Shown here piece by piece: positions 31,255 through 42,624 of a stretch of DNA of 64,000 nucleotides. The position numbers were made by a program, and so were the translations under genes. A model generated the notes under the pieces. That model saw nothing but the letters and a program-made list of their open reading frames with translations. It was not told where the DNA came from and ran no database searches. How positions within the stretch are numbered: position 1 is the stretch's first letter; each line of letters begins with the position of its first letter. Source of the stretch: Pararge aegeria (lineage: Eukaryota > Arthropoda > Insecta > Lepidoptera > Nymphalidae). The stretch lies in NCBI RefSeq assembly GCF_905163445.1, contig NC_053180.1:15738701-15802700 (forward strand), read 5' to 3'.

Positions 31255-32660
31255 TTTTGAGAAGGTATGATTACTGGCCGTTTCCACGATACCTAATTGT
31301 TTGTTATGTAGATTTTACCATCCATTAAAAAGTTCGACTAATATAACATTTTCATGTGATTTTCATGTATGTCCTTATCATTTCATAAAGAACTCGATAA
31401 TTTGTCTCAGATTAAGTTTACTTCTGCCGCTGCGCCGCGCCGTTAGAGATAAGATCCTCATTTACCAAAACATAAATTTATTGAGGTTTTTTTTTAATTT
31501 GTTGAAGCAAAAAACGGGTGTAACATAGACTAAAATCATAATTCTGTAGTCGATAAAACATCTTCGAAGGACTTTTTTTAGTCATAGTAAGTATCTATAT
31601 ATTTTTCAAGATTTTTAGCTGGTGAGTTATTTGTCTTATAACCTTCTAGGTTTGATTCTATATAAATTCATATTTTTTGCTATAAAAATTTAATGTGTTA
31701 ATTGTTTCATCGTGTTTATAGTTTGTAGCCTAATTTCGTGTTAATTTAAAGAAGAGATAGAAATTTGAGAAAAGTTTAACATTAAATGTTAACATTTAAA
31801 TGTTAACATTTAATGTTAAAACTTTTCCCAAATTGTAACAAATTATCTATCTATATTTATTTATCTATAAATATCTCTATCTATATTACAATAACAATAA
31901 TAAGTAAATTAAGTTTTGTTAACTTCGAGCACAAAGTGTTTGTATTGTCTTTACAACACGGTAAAGTTTAAGGCCTATTTACATGGGAGTAGAGTCGACG
32001 GTATATAATAGTTTTACCTGGTTATACAATAACATTAAGTCACACACACATGCGCATAAAATATTTGAATGAAGGCGTGGGCAGACCGAATGTCGCGACA
32101 TTTCAACATTATGCTCTTGCCGCTTATACGAAACATAGCTCGTATTGTTTTAGACACAGGGCTCAAATTTTAGACGGACTGTTTAATCTTTAACTAATTT
32201 ACAAATTATTCATACAAATGGCTTAACTGGGAACCCACTTGCGATATGAAGAAATAGGATTTTGTATTATTAAGAGTAACAAGAATGCATGTAGGAATAT
32301 ATTATCAATCACCTACATAATAATATTAACTTGATATTAAACTAGTATTAATGTACATTTAAATTATTTATAAGAGCTTTAATATTTAACCCAATAGTTA
32401 TGTTTCAATTTGGCATGTAAATAATTTATTAAAGTTAAGCCATGAGAAAAAACCGTTCATTTTCATACATTACCTGAAGTAAATTTATTAAACTAGACTA
32501 AAAGTTACAGTGTCTGTTAGGTTTGTGTATTGCAGACATAACTAATTGCTTTGATAAGTAGGTTTATTTATCTACCTAACCACTGCGGTGATTGGTTGCT
32601 AGGATTTCATTTCTAAAAGACTCGCATTTTTGTTGTGCTTATACTACCCATATAATTGGT
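31255..32660. other. AT-rich intron-like sequence with one giant palindrome
   Basis: No exon or transposon recognised apart from the palindrome at 31762-31834. Confidence 0.35.
31762..31834. repeat. 73-bp near-perfect palindrome with no loop
   Basis: Centre between 31797 and 31798 (AACATTTAAATGTT). 23 base pairs match perfectly outwards; after one bulge and one mismatch the pairing extends to about 36 per arm. Cruciform-prone sequence. No terminal duplication visible. Confidence 0.88.
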
Positions 32661-32677
32661 AAGCGTTGAGAGTAGAC

Positions 32678-32725
32678 ATGTCTGCATCAGAAGAAACGCA
32701 ATTTAGAACTGGAAATGTTCAGTCA
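32678..32725 (+). CDS. Possible first coding exon of an unidentified gene
   Basis: ATG in context TAGACATGT opens a 16-codon frame MSASEETQFRTGNVQS, ending in a strong donor TCA|gtaagt at phase 0. A weak acceptor (TTGGTAAG|C) precedes it at 32663, so it could be spliced to the non-coding exon ending at 27939. Without splicing the frame runs only to 32848. I recognise no family and found no following exon within the window; the next exon may lie many kilobases away. Treat as a hypothesis. Confidence 0.35.
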
Positions 32726-32849
32726 GTAAGTACAATAACAGGGTCGAATGATCAAAATATCATACAACCGTCATTGGCTATTTTTACCATAATGAAAGTT
32801 TGTGGGAGAGAATCCCAGTATGGCTTTTGCTATAATACCTTTTTATGAT

Positions 32850-33735
32850 GTTTGATTATTATACTTGATTAAAAGCTTTAAGGTGGAGTATGTTTACCTT
32901 CTGAATGACTTCACTAATGCCTTCAGAATTAAGTTTTATGTAGGAAGACAGGATATTCTGATGCTAGACCCTTCCAGAATTTTCTAGAATTGTTACATTA
33001 AAGACAATAATATTAGGTAAGTACATACATTTAAAAAAAAATACTTTTATCATTTATTTCTTTCTTAAGATTAACTTTTTCAATAATGAGTCTTGTTTGC
33101 ATCTCTTTTGCTTTGCTAATACATTGTAACTAGAATTAGTTAGTAAGAGACACTTCTCCATAAAATTATACGTAACCCAAGGGGGTTACGTATAATCATC
33201 ATACGGGGGGTCTCTTTAGTTACGTATAATTTTTTTTTATTTTTATTCTTATTAAAAGTGAAAAGTTTATTGGGCTGTGAAAGATCTATTATTAATTTAT
33301 CCATTGTAACAGTTTATTTATAGCTTTTTGTTTCACAATAAATAATTATAAAAAAAATATCTAATGATTCCACTGCTTATGGTATTGTTCTGTGGTAAAT
33401 TTCTTGAGTAAACTATGCGCATGTCGTATGTTAGTCTCCGCACTGTAGGATCGCTAACCTGTGTTTATACTAAGTAGCATATGAGAACTTTGGGGACCAA
33501 GCTAAGAACTTGAATCGCACGGGATTTAAACTGAAGGCACATTCATTATGCACTTGCACTTTAAAGCTTATTGTTGCTATTTGCTACTTGCTTCGTTGCT
33601 AAATATTTTAATAATTAATTTCCAAATCTTTTAATATGTCTTTGGCTTTCGTTATTTTTTCTATTAGCAAGTCCGAGTGACCTGCTAAATAAGTAACGAA
33701 GTAAAATAGGTATAATAATAAATAAAATATTTAAG
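32850..33735. other. AT-rich sequence with triplicated TTACGTATAAT motif
   Basis: ATTATACGTAACCC at 33165 is mirrored by GGGTTACGTATAAT at 33183, and TTACGTATAAT recurs at 33220, with a GGGGGG run between. Possibly a small MITE end. Nothing else assigned. Confidence 0.4.
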
Positions 33736-33740
33736 TAAAA

Positions 33741-34135
33741 AACTAGGACTTCGCCATCTAGCCCCAAAGTAAGCGTAGCTTGTGTTATGGGTAAGTACTA
33801 AGATGACTGATGAATATTACCGGGTATTTGGGAGTTTCTGTATATTGTTAGTATTCATGTATATTAATATATATTAATACTACATAAATACGATCCACCA
33901 AACCGCACTGAGCCAGCGTCGTGGACAACGGCCCTTCGCCCTACGCCCTTCTCATCGTGGGAGCAGACCCGTGCCCTGTAGTAGGCCGGTAATGGGTCGA
34001 TATGATGACTTACAAAATACAGAAACACCCAGCGACTGAAAAGCATTTTACAGTGGTGAGAATCGAACCCACAGCCTGAGAAACTTGGACTGAGAAAGCA
34101 GGGTCGCTGCCCACTGCGCCAAACAATAATCTTAA
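33741..34135 (-). repeat. SINE family A interrupted by SINE family C tail
   Basis: Left part: CGCCATCTAGCCCCAAAGTA, AGCGTAGCTTGTGTTATGG, AAGATGACTGATGAATATT, ACATAAATAC. Right part: TTACAAAATACAGAAACACC, ACTGAAAAGCATTTTACAG, GAATCGAACCCACAG and GGGTCGCTGCCCACTGCGCC. The break at 33892-34018 is exactly inside the family A body. Confidence 0.85.
33892..34018 (+). repeat. SINE family C 3' end nested in a family A SINE
   Basis: GATCCACCAAACCGCACTGA, CCAGCGTCGTGGAC, CCCTTCTCATCGTGGGAG, CAGACCCGTGCCCTGTAGTA and AATGGGTCGATATGATGAC. 5'-truncated, opposite orientation to its host. Confidence 0.85.
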
Positions 34136-34329
34136 TAATGAAATAGTCACGACTACCTATTCACTAGCCGCCATTATTAATATTAATATAATATAGGTTA
34201 CAGTTATGTTAGTTTCGCTTACAGAATGTCACCCTTATATTTATTTATATATGGCTCAGGTAACTTTTCGAAAATGTAACATCTAAACCGAAAATGATTT
34301 AATTTGTTATCATCATCATAATATAAACG

Positions 34330-34580
34330 TATTATCGGCCCTGTAAAGGGCAATCCTCCTATAATGAGAAGCCGTGGTCCACCACGCGGGTGCAGTGCGG
34401 GTTGGTGGAATCCATACGACCTTGAGAACCTTCATGAGAACTCTCAGGCATGCAGGTTTCTTCGCGATGTTGTCCTTCATCGTGAAAGCAAGTGATATTT
34501 TAATTGCTTAAAACGCACATAACTTCGAAAAGATAAAGGATCCGAACTCGCCCCACGCAAAGGGAAGTCTAAGTCCTATA
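34330..34580 (-). repeat. SINE family C, reverse
   Basis: TAATGAGAAGCCGTGGTCCA, GCGGGTTGGTGGA, TGAGAACTCTCAGGCATGCA, TTCTTCGCGATGTTGTCCTT and TTAAAACGCACATAACTTCG; head degraded. Confidence 0.8.
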
Positions 34581-35980
34581 ATATAATAATAATAATATCT
34601 TAATTTTATCAAAATAAACGTGTACATTACATGAGTGTGAAGCCCTGTCTCCTGCGGTAGTTAAAACTGTGTTACAGAAGACAGTGTTTTCCCTATATCT
34701 ATGGTCTTATTAACAAACGTTTGACAATTTTACAGAGAAAATTATATAAAGAAAAAAAAAAAGAAATAAATAAAGTAAAAAAAAAGAGAATTATATAAAT
34801 TTTTGAGGCGGGTGCTTAGGTACCTTTGATTTGTTTGTGGGTGTGCGCGTGTTTGTATGCGTGTGTGTGCGTGTGTGTATTTGTGTGTAATATATTTTTT
34901 TTCTTTTTTTGTTTCAATAATAATTTAAATATGAGAACTGTGGTAACTCGGAAAAGGTCCGTTTTCCTATTTTCCCGTGCATGTGCGATCTTTGGCTTGA
35001 AGTTCGTTATCGGACTTCTTTTGTTTTCGTTAAAGTTTGGAAAAGGTCCAGTGTGGAAGTTAGGTCACAAATTCCGCTGGCTGACGTGGAGTGACAAGTT
35101 CGGGAGAACGAGGGAATTTCGCTTTATTTTCGTACTTTTTTAAGAAATGCCGCGTATCTGGAAACAGCGACGGGAATTGTTTATAATATTGTTTGCTTTT
35201 TATGCGTTATTTTAAAAGTAATCTAGTATATTATATGAAGCTGAAATTTGTTTTTATGAATTAATCAAAATAGAAAAGGTAAGATAGGATATTTATAGCG
35301 GATAAGGCGAAGACATAATAATTACAATGAGTTTTATGAGGAACTTCACTTTAAATCGGACACCCATGGAGACTGACTGACTTTGCGATTTAAAGTGGAT
35401 TAAAAACAAGAAAATACCTATTTTAACCGATTTCTCCGATTTCTCTTAATTTGACCGAAAGCTCTACAAACAAAAAAAGGAGGGTTGACATCACACAAGC
35501 AATTCGTCCTAAAATATATGCTTAAACCAAAACAACTATATCTTTCATTTCAAAGAAGACGGTGTGCCATAACGTGGTATAGGGTCAAGAAGAAGAAGAA
35601 GCTAAGTAATTACAAAAGAAATATAGTCCAACTATCAAAAAAATAACATTCCTGACAAATGTCAACGATAGTGTCTTCGCGATCTACTATGATTAACTGC
35701 ATTTTTTTTTTCATTTAATTTAACTTTGCTACCTTTGCATTGTGATAGTAGAGTTCTTTTAATGACCTTTACCTATAAGAGTAGAATAGAATAGAATTTT
35801 ATTTTATTCCTCACTGTTTACATATAGAATAGAAAAGCATTCTAAACAGCGGCACTGTTACCAACAGTCGGGCGTAAAATAATATTAGTTCATTAATAAG
35901 TATAAAAGTCTTTGTATTTATATTACATAACAAAAGTAAATAATTTTTATTCCTTAATACTGAGTTCGAGGTAAATACAG
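34581..35980. other. Unassigned sequence with GT-rich tract
   Basis: 34840-34885 is a degenerate (GT)n tract. 34920-35150 is an unusual block (CTCGGAAAAGGTCCGTTTTC) with a 105-codon plus frame but no recognisable protein. 35775-35880 resembles a reverse LINE 3' end (TAGAATAGAATAGAATTTTA). Confidence 0.3.
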
Positions 35981-35984
35981 AGGA

Positions 35985-36262
35985 AGTTTTTGACGACCTC
36001 CCTGGCGCAACGGTGAGCGCTGAGAATTCAAGTAGGAGATCCTGGGTTCGATTCCCGACGGGGGCAATTGGGAATTTATAATTTCTGAATTTTCTCTGGT
36101 CTGGTTTGGTGGGAGGCTTTGACCGTGGCTAGTTCCGGTGCGATGTCGCGTAGAAACCTATTAGGGGCACACCTACTATACTCCCTAACAGGTTAGCCAT
36201 CTTACACTGCATCATCAGGTGAGATTGCAGTCAAGGGCTAACTTGTGGTGGAATGAAAAAAA
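35985..36262 (+). repeat. SINE family B
   Basis: GACGACCTCCCTGGCGCAAC head, GGGTTCGATTCCCGACGGGG, TGAATTTTCTCTGGTCTGGT, CGTGGCTAGTTCCGGTGCGA, GCATCATCAGGTGAGATTGC and AAGGGCTAACTTG, ending in an A-run. Confidence 0.88.
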
Positions 36263-36836
36263 AAGGAAAATAATTTTTTTTAGGTAATTTTCTATAATAA
36301 ATAAAAATAGAGTTAAATAGCGAACGTTCCTAAATGAAATTAGCCGTGAAGTTTGAAATTCATTATCCTAATTCCATATTATAAAATATTGGATCCTACA
36401 CATCAGTATAGCTCGTGTCAGGTAACATGCGCGTGGACAATTTTTGTATACGTAACGTCTATTGGAGTCACAGCAAATGGCATGCAACTCTCTTATGCCG
36501 TCATTTACTTTCTGTGCCCCCGCATATTTATTTCTTATGCATTGATATTCTCCAATTATTATTATATAATATAAAAAATAGTATTCTTTTCTCCCCATAT
36601 TCATTTTATTACTAATATATGTTCTAACCCTACTACTGAGTACAGGTACTCGGACTGTTACTCAGAAATTTTAATAGAGAAATGCGATACCTACCAAATC
36701 TACGCCTCCCCGTCAATCCGTAGTTGAACACCTAGCCTACCTACTTACTAGATAGCCAATTTTAATCAGACCTGGGAACCGATCCTATTACCTGTTTTAT
36801 TTAGCTTAATAAAAGGTAATACATAAACAAAAGGCA

Positions 36837-37313
36837 AGCGCTAACGGTCTATTTGGCGAGCAGTTGATTGATATTAGGTATTATTACTATCACAAGTATT
36901 TTATATAAAGAGTTGACCTACGAATAAGTATATTAATAGAATAACATTCGTAGGTCAACTCTTTATATAAAATATTTATTTATTTATTTTATTTATACAC
37001 TTTATTTGTACACCACAAATAGGAAAAAAAACAATGGACACAACAAAAATAAACTTAAATAGTAGGATACGGCGGCCTTATCGCTTAGTAGCGATCTCTT
37101 CCAGGCAACCTTAGGATTAGGAAAACCAAGGGAAACCGATTGGTGGGGTGTATTATTATTATATACATACTTACGAACAATTACACACTAATACTTATCA
37201 AGATTACACACATATAATACTAATACAAATAAAATACTAAAATACTTGTGGTAGTAATAATAATATCAATCAACTTGCTGCTAATATCGCTCTCCAAATA
37301 GACCGTTAGCGCT
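36837..37313. mobile_element. Fold-back element with about 65-bp terminal inverted repeats, split by a LINE
   Basis: Left end AGCGCTAACGGTCTATTTGG is matched in reverse by CCAAATAGACCGTTAGCGCT at the right end. Complementarity continues inward (AGTTGATTGATATTA, then ATTATTACTATCACAAGTAT) with one 15-base indel. Just inside the left arm is a second, perfect hairpin (36897-36925 with 36946-36974, loop 20). A reverse LINE 3' end fills about 36975-37230. No coding capacity. Confidence 0.85.
36975..37230 (-). repeat. CR1/Daphne-like LINE 3' end inserted in the fold-back element
   Basis: TTATACACTTTATTTGTACA, CGGCGGCCTTATCGCTTAGT and AGCGATCTCTTCCAGGCAAC are the reverse of a common lepidopteran LINE 3' UTR; the plus-sense relative is at 45690-45835. 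Confidence 0.7.
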
Positions 37314-37319
37314 CATTTT

Positions 37320-38070
37320 ACGTGACGCGACTTATTAAACATAAATTAAGCTCAAGGATCATTATTTTAGACGGTCTGATATAGAGAGCTCATTAGCGTA
37401 TAACAAGTCTTTAATGAAGTACCTAACCATTACCCTCTACCTAGTACCTAGGTACTTGTAATCCGTTTTTACGTATAAAAGTTTCCCTTATTAAAAGTTG
37501 AGTGTTTTCAAGGCTTATATTATTCTATATACCCAGTACCTGCACTGAATGATTTTATTTATCTACCTTTTTCATATATGCTCTTATTGATTGCTAATAA
37601 TGTATCTGAATCCATATTAATATAATAAACATAAAATTGTATCTGTTTGTTTATTAGTTTGTTACCCGTATTCGGCTCAACCACTGCACAAACCTTTCCA
37701 AAATATAAAATACTATGTGGGCCCCGGGGATGGACAAAGGATATATGATTGTGGACGAGAATTATATAATGGTTTACGGTTTATTTTATTATATCTATTA
37801 TTATGTTTTGTTCGACTAATTTAGACAAGTATGGGGTAGTTTGAAAAACAAAATAATCTACTCTAACTTTTTACCTTATTAGCTTCTTTATGAAGAAAGC
37901 GTTAAAAAAATAAAGTTTGGGGTTCTAAGAGCTAATCCGACCTTTGGCTTCCATAACGTTTTAAATATTCACACTTCAATAACATCTGATTGCTTTTTGG
38001 TAATTAAAATAACACTTTCTTGAACGGTGAAGTGAAAAACAGGTGAGGAAACATTCTTAGAACAACATGC
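37320..38070. other. AT-rich sequence, nothing assigned
   Basis: Ordinary AT-rich DNA; only GGGCCCCGGGG at about 37722 stands out. No frame of note, no repeat match. Confidence 0.35.
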
Positions 38071-38074
38071 CTGA

Positions 38075-38265
38075 ACGGCTAGCATGGGCAGGAGACAATT
38101 TTCTCCCCCGGGAAAGGATACATCTTTATCTTCCCCCACAGCTTTATCAACTCTCCGAGCACTGGCGCACAAGTGGAAATAATATCCAAATAATACATGT
38201 GTAATATTAAACGGGTGTAAACTTCTCCTATTCCTTGTTCCCCTGCTTTAACAGGTGGATACTTT
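38075..38265 (-). repeat. Repeat family T, reverse copy
   Basis: GCTAGCATGGGCAGGAGACA, GGGAAAGGATACATCTTTAT, CCACAGCTTTATCAACTCTC, AAGTGGAAATAATATCCAAA and GCTTTAACAGGTGGATAC. Confidence 0.7.
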
Positions 38266-38273
38266 TATTATAT

Positions 38274-38622
38274 ACTAGCTGCCCGCGACTTCGTCCGCGT
38301 TTGTTTTTCGAAAGACATGTGGCATTCAATTTAGGTGTAATTCTACTGAAATTTTTAAGTTGTGTATTCTTATATAAAAAATATAAGTAAGTAATTATTT
38401 AAATCGGTTATCATTTGACGGCGTTATGGTGTAAAATCGTCAAACCCTTTCGTCCCCTTTCCCAAAAGAACTGAGCTTCATTTCGGGATAAAAAGTATCC
38501 TATATTACTTCTAATACCTTCAGGAATATGTGTACAAAGTTTCATGATGATCGGTTTAGTAGTTTTTGCGTGAAAGCGTAACAAACAAACTTACATTCAC
38601 ATTTATAATATTAGTAGGGATA
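38274..38622 (+). repeat. RTE-like GCCCGCG-headed repeat, full
   Basis: CTAGCTGCCCGCGACTTCGT, GTGGCATTCAATTTAGG, ATGGTGTAAAATCGTCAAAC, GATCGGTTTAGTAGTTTTTG, GCGTGAAAGCGTAACAAACA and the end TATAATATTAGTAGGGATAG. Non-coding; moves presumably with an RTE-clade partner. Copies at 43739 and 45153. Confidence 0.8.
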
Positions 38623-38639
38623 GGGATACATCGAAAAAG

Positions 38640-38935
38640 TGTCCGATTATATAATCGGGGGTAATAATTTATGTCTTCTGCCTGTCAATTTACAATTTTG
38701 TCCCCCGGGAAAGGATAAAAATTCATCTTCTCCCACAGTTTTCTCCGAGAAGTGGTGCACAAGTGGATATAATATCCAAATAATATATGTGTAAAAACAA
38801 AAGGTGGTAAATTTCTCCTATTCCATTTACCCGTGCTTTAGCAGGTGGACACGTTAATTATATCCCTTGTCAGGGGATATAATATGGGGATATAATTTTT
38901 GTTCCCTGCCTGTGCTAGCTAACCCTGCAGAGAGT
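38640..38935 (-). repeat. Repeat family T, reverse copy with own snap-back end
   Basis: CCGATTATATAATCGGGGG at the left, TCCCCCGGGAAAGGATAAAA, GCTTTAGCAGGTGGACACGT, then TATCCCTTGTCAGGGGATA, a palindrome, and GCCTGTGCTAGCTAACCCTG. Confidence 0.65.
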
Positions 38936-39010
38936 TGTCCATAACGTTCTTGAGTGTGCATGTGAAGTGCACCAATCGGCACTGGGCAAGCGTGGTTAGA
39001 CTTCACCTTG
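38935..39010 (+). repeat. SINE family C fragment
   Basis: GTGAAGTGCACCAATCGGCA followed by CTGGGCAAGCGTGGTTAGAC, tail missing. Confidence 0.5.
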
Positions 39011-39380
39011 ATAATTTCTAGGTTTTAGCGAATTCATCGGTAAATTTCCCATCGCCGAGGTTAATAATAATATGCTATTATCATCAAAAGCTTTTAACAC
39101 AATAAGTACCATAATTTCGGAGCACCGCAACCATACACATTATGGTTTAATCCACGCTCATCCAGGTAATACAAAGCATGATATAAAATATAATTTAATA
39201 CTACTCTAAAAATCATTAAATATGTATGCGTCAACTTAACGGTCCATAATATTAATGAGGGAAGAATATTTATGATGATTTTATTTTTGCTGGCATAGGT
39301 TCGGGAAATTTGTTCCGTAGAACGTTAAAGTGCTCTGGTAATGTCATGATCTATTGATAAGCATGGCTCTATCCATCAAT

Positions 39381-39416
39381 AGGCTACAACAGTCCACAGT
39401 TGGACTGTTGTAGCCT
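39381..39416. repeat. Perfect 16-bp inverted repeat, 4-base loop
   Basis: AGGCTACAACAGTCCA pairs exactly with 39401-39416. It includes the family J words CAGTCCAC and TGGACTG, so it probably arose from an inverted duplication of a family J end. Confidence 0.85.
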
Positions 39417-39584
39417 TTTGTTCTCCATCGGGAGGGTTTGCCTATAATATATAAGCTTATGCTTATCTTGCTAGAAGTAGGCAGATTAACCCGAATCTAT
39501 AGTCTATGCTATATATGTAGCCCTCTGCCTAGAAATAGAAGTTTCCCCTTTATGTCGTCGAGCCCTGGGGCTCTTCTCATGGCA

Positions 39585-39855
39585 AGGTTTCGCGTTCGCC
39601 CCATTACCCCAACTCTCAGGCATGCAGGTTTCCTCATGATTTTTTCCTTCACCGTCGAAGCAAGTGATATTCTTTTATTTACCTCACTCCATAGTGGTGT
39701 AAAAATTAAGAGTTAAATAAATAAATAATAAATAAATATTTTTAAATACTTAAAACGCACATAACTTAGAAAAGTTATAGGTGCTTGTTGGGATTCGAAC
39801 TCGGGCCCCCGAAAGTAAAGTCGAGCCCCTACCCACTGCGCTATCACCGCTTCAT
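39585..39855 (-). repeat. SINE family C, reverse, with AT insertion
   Basis: CTCTCAGGCATGCAGGTTTC, TTTTTTCCTTCACCGTCGAAG-like sequence, then an A/T-rich insert (about 39673-39740, tail AATAAATAAATAATAAATAA), then ACTTAAAACGCACATAACTT, GGATTCGAACTCGGG and CTATCACCGCTTC. Confidence 0.7.
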
Positions 39856-39869
39856 AATCTATTATTATT

Positions 39870-40125
39870 TATTAATGTACCACACAGGCCAAGTGCGGAT
39901 TGGTGGACTTCACATACCCTTGAGAACATTATGGAGAATTCCCAGGCATGCAGATTCCCTCACGATGTTCCTTCACCGTTTAAAGCAAGTGATATTTAAT
40001 TGCTTCTATTAAAAACGCATGTAACTCCGAAAAGTCAGTAGTGCGTGCCGGGGCTCGAAGTCAGCCTCACGAAAATAATTCCGATACCTCGCTCACCCAC
40101 TAGGCTATCACCGCTTCCTTATCAT
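39870..40125 (-). repeat. SINE family C, reverse
   Basis: Immediately follows the previous copy in the same orientation: GTGCGGATTGGTGGACTTCA, CAGGCATGCAGATTCCCTCA, GTGATATTTAATTGCTTC, CGCATGTAACTCCGAAAAG and GGCTATCACCGCTTC. Confidence 0.8.
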
Positions 40126-40725
40126 CTAATAAATGGATATTTATTCGTCGATTTTAATACCGCTAAGTTATTTTAAGCCGGTAAGAAAATAAATGGAATT
40201 TACTTAAGGCGCGGGCGCCTCGTCTATGCTAGGGAAGGCTAAATAGGCAAGCGAGCCTTAACATAGACCTTCCCATTGCTTTAGGATGCTCTTATGTACG
40301 ATTGCCAAGCGCAAGTATATCGCGTCTTAAAATTACCCATCTTTATACTATAAAACTCTAGCGAGCGGCAAAAGCCCTTCACTATCAAATATACATATAT
40401 ACCGCTAAGCAAACGTAGTCCTTATTAACAAGGTCGTAAACAGTAACTTTCTGTTTATATCTCTACACGGCAATCCATTCAATCAGCTTTGCTCCCGCGG
40501 GGCATAAAAAAATATTTTTATGTAAAGGTAGTGCCATACTTATAAGATGATTTTGATTCTAAAATAGTTACTATATCTTTTGATTTTCGTTCTTGCCAGT
40601 GTCTTCTACTGGGTGTGTGTGTGTGTGGTGTGTGTCTGGAAACAAGTTCACAACATAAATAAATGGTATACCTTATCAGCTGATATCCACAATGATTCGT
40701 CGTGATATTTTGTTTTTATTAAAGT
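40126..40725. other. Unassigned, with (GT)n
   Basis: Includes GGCGCGGGCGCCTCGTC (about 40208) and a (TG)n run at 40612-40636. No gene. Confidence 0.3.
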
Positions 40726-40730
40726 TATAC

Positions 40731-41072
40731 TTCTTTTGGCGCGTTAGGGAAAAATGATGAGAGTGAATTTTCACGATGCGCGCGCACGCCGTCGCCCGAC
40801 ACCCTGAAGTTAGTTATAAGGTTTGACAGTGTACACTTTCAATTGTCAATGTCTGCGGACTTATTCCGGTGATTCAATTGTACGAAAATCTCAAATTTTA
40901 ATGTTCAGTGAAACTTGGTGGTCCGATACTGAGAAAAACTAGAGAATGCGTTATACTTTCAATGCATTTAATACCTTTTTTCTATTGTTAGTGTAGTTTT
41001 TTCTACAAACGTAGAATAAGGCGAAAAATAAAATGATTGAAAAGATTTTCATTTTGTTACGCCAAAGAAGTC
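40731..41072. mobile_element. MITE family G, probable complete copy
   Basis: Starts ACTTCTTTTGGCGCGTTA; GTTACGCCAAAGAAGT at 41057-41072 is a diverged reverse complement, giving inverted termini. A GC-rich centre CGATGCGCGCGCACGCCGTC lies at about 40773. The copy at 5042 lacks the centre and the right end. Target duplication unclear. Confidence 0.55.
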
Positions 41073-41079
41073 AAACGCC

Positions 41080-42620
41080 AAACTTTTAACGCGTGTACAT
41101 AACAGTTTTTTTTTAATGTATTTATGTTAGTTTATTTTGAAGAGTATAAAGCTAAAGTATTTCATTATTTGTTTGTAAGTTTTTTATTTGCTTTACTTCA
41201 TAATCCATCTTATCGCTCTTTCGTAATTGTTTTAGATAGGTAAGTGTTCAGAATTGGATACTATAATGTGAAGGAGATATAGGTATTTTGTAACAGGATT
41301 TAATGAGCTTCTTAATATTTGTAATCGTTTTCATAGGGTACAAAAGAAATGTTTTAAGCATACTTGGGAGAATCTTATTATAATCAGCATAGAAACTAAA
41401 TCTGAAGGACTCTTCATACTTAATCCGCCAGCCCACTGGTACAGACCGGCGGCTTTGTTGTTGGCGGGTTAGTAGACAGCTTTACATTTACAAGTTGGAA
41501 AATGCACTCGGCAGCAAGTCATGACAATGCCACCAACATCTCACTACAAGTTACCACAAGCGATAGTTGCCGACAAGATTCTCATAAAATAAAGCCGCCG
41601 GCACGAGGCCGCCGGGATGTCACGTCGCGGATTTGGTGTGTTTACTTCCTTAGATTGCAATGGCAGTTTTCATTAGTATTAAAATCTTGCACCTCTGCAA
41701 TAGAAACAGTCATGAGAAAATACACAATAAACGCTCAGTTCTACCAAATGTGGTGTAGCCTGAACTCTATTGAGGTTACCGGATGGCCGCTCTATTGTCT
41801 ATGGGAGGACCGCAAAAGCCGTGTGCCCGCGATCGCGACTATTGTCCGCGCTCTCTGAAATGAAGCTCTTTTATTGTTTATGTCTATAATAGAAACCTAA
41901 TATCGACTGACATGGAACTATTTGCGGTTTTGTACTTTACAAGACGAGGGGCTTGGAGGTCGCACGAGGGTGGAGTGGCCTACTTGCCGCATAGAACGTG
42001 TTTACATTTCAATGTTTGGTATATTACGAATATTAAAAGTGCAAGTAGCTTTATTTTTCTTACACGCAGCAATGGAGCAACACGATTTATTGCAACGAGG
42101 AAGTAAAACAACTGGGATGTTACAGACTTCTTTTACTTAGGAGAGACGCGGGCAAAAGCTTTATTTATTTCATTACATATTGTACACATAGCAACTACAA
42201 AATATTAGTTAATTATAATTATTATTTCAAGCATACATTTTTTAGTTTGCCCTTGTTTTCAAGCAGAAACGGAGCAATAGATAGATGTCATTTATGGATA
42301 GGCAATAAGATAAGGCATAAGCAAATAGACAATTAATTTCAAGGGGGCGAAGTCTATAAAGCTAGAGCACTTTATGGTGACGACAGCTTAACGTGCTCTT
42401 CGAGACACGGAAGAAAAGTCAATTCAAACTTAGAAAGTAGGAAATCAGTCACCCAGCCGCTAATGTCCTATTTCATAATATCTAAAGTAAGTTGAGCTAC
42501 TTCTACATATTCGTCTTAGATTAAATATTTTCCATCACAGGAGAGAAGGTTTAAGAGCATACGCCCACCACGCCGCATGCAAGTAGGTATCTCGCTCTAT
42601 CTATAGAAGAGTTTTGTTTG
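41080..42620. other. Unassigned; GC-richer island at 41500-41850
   Basis: 41500-41860 contains a 118-codon plus frame (starts MHSAASHDNATNISLQ) and a GC-rich palindromic stretch GCCGCCGGCACGAGGCCGCC. It could be a regulatory element or an exon, but I recognise no family. The remainder is AT-rich. Confidence 0.3.
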
Positions 42621-42624
42621 AGGA

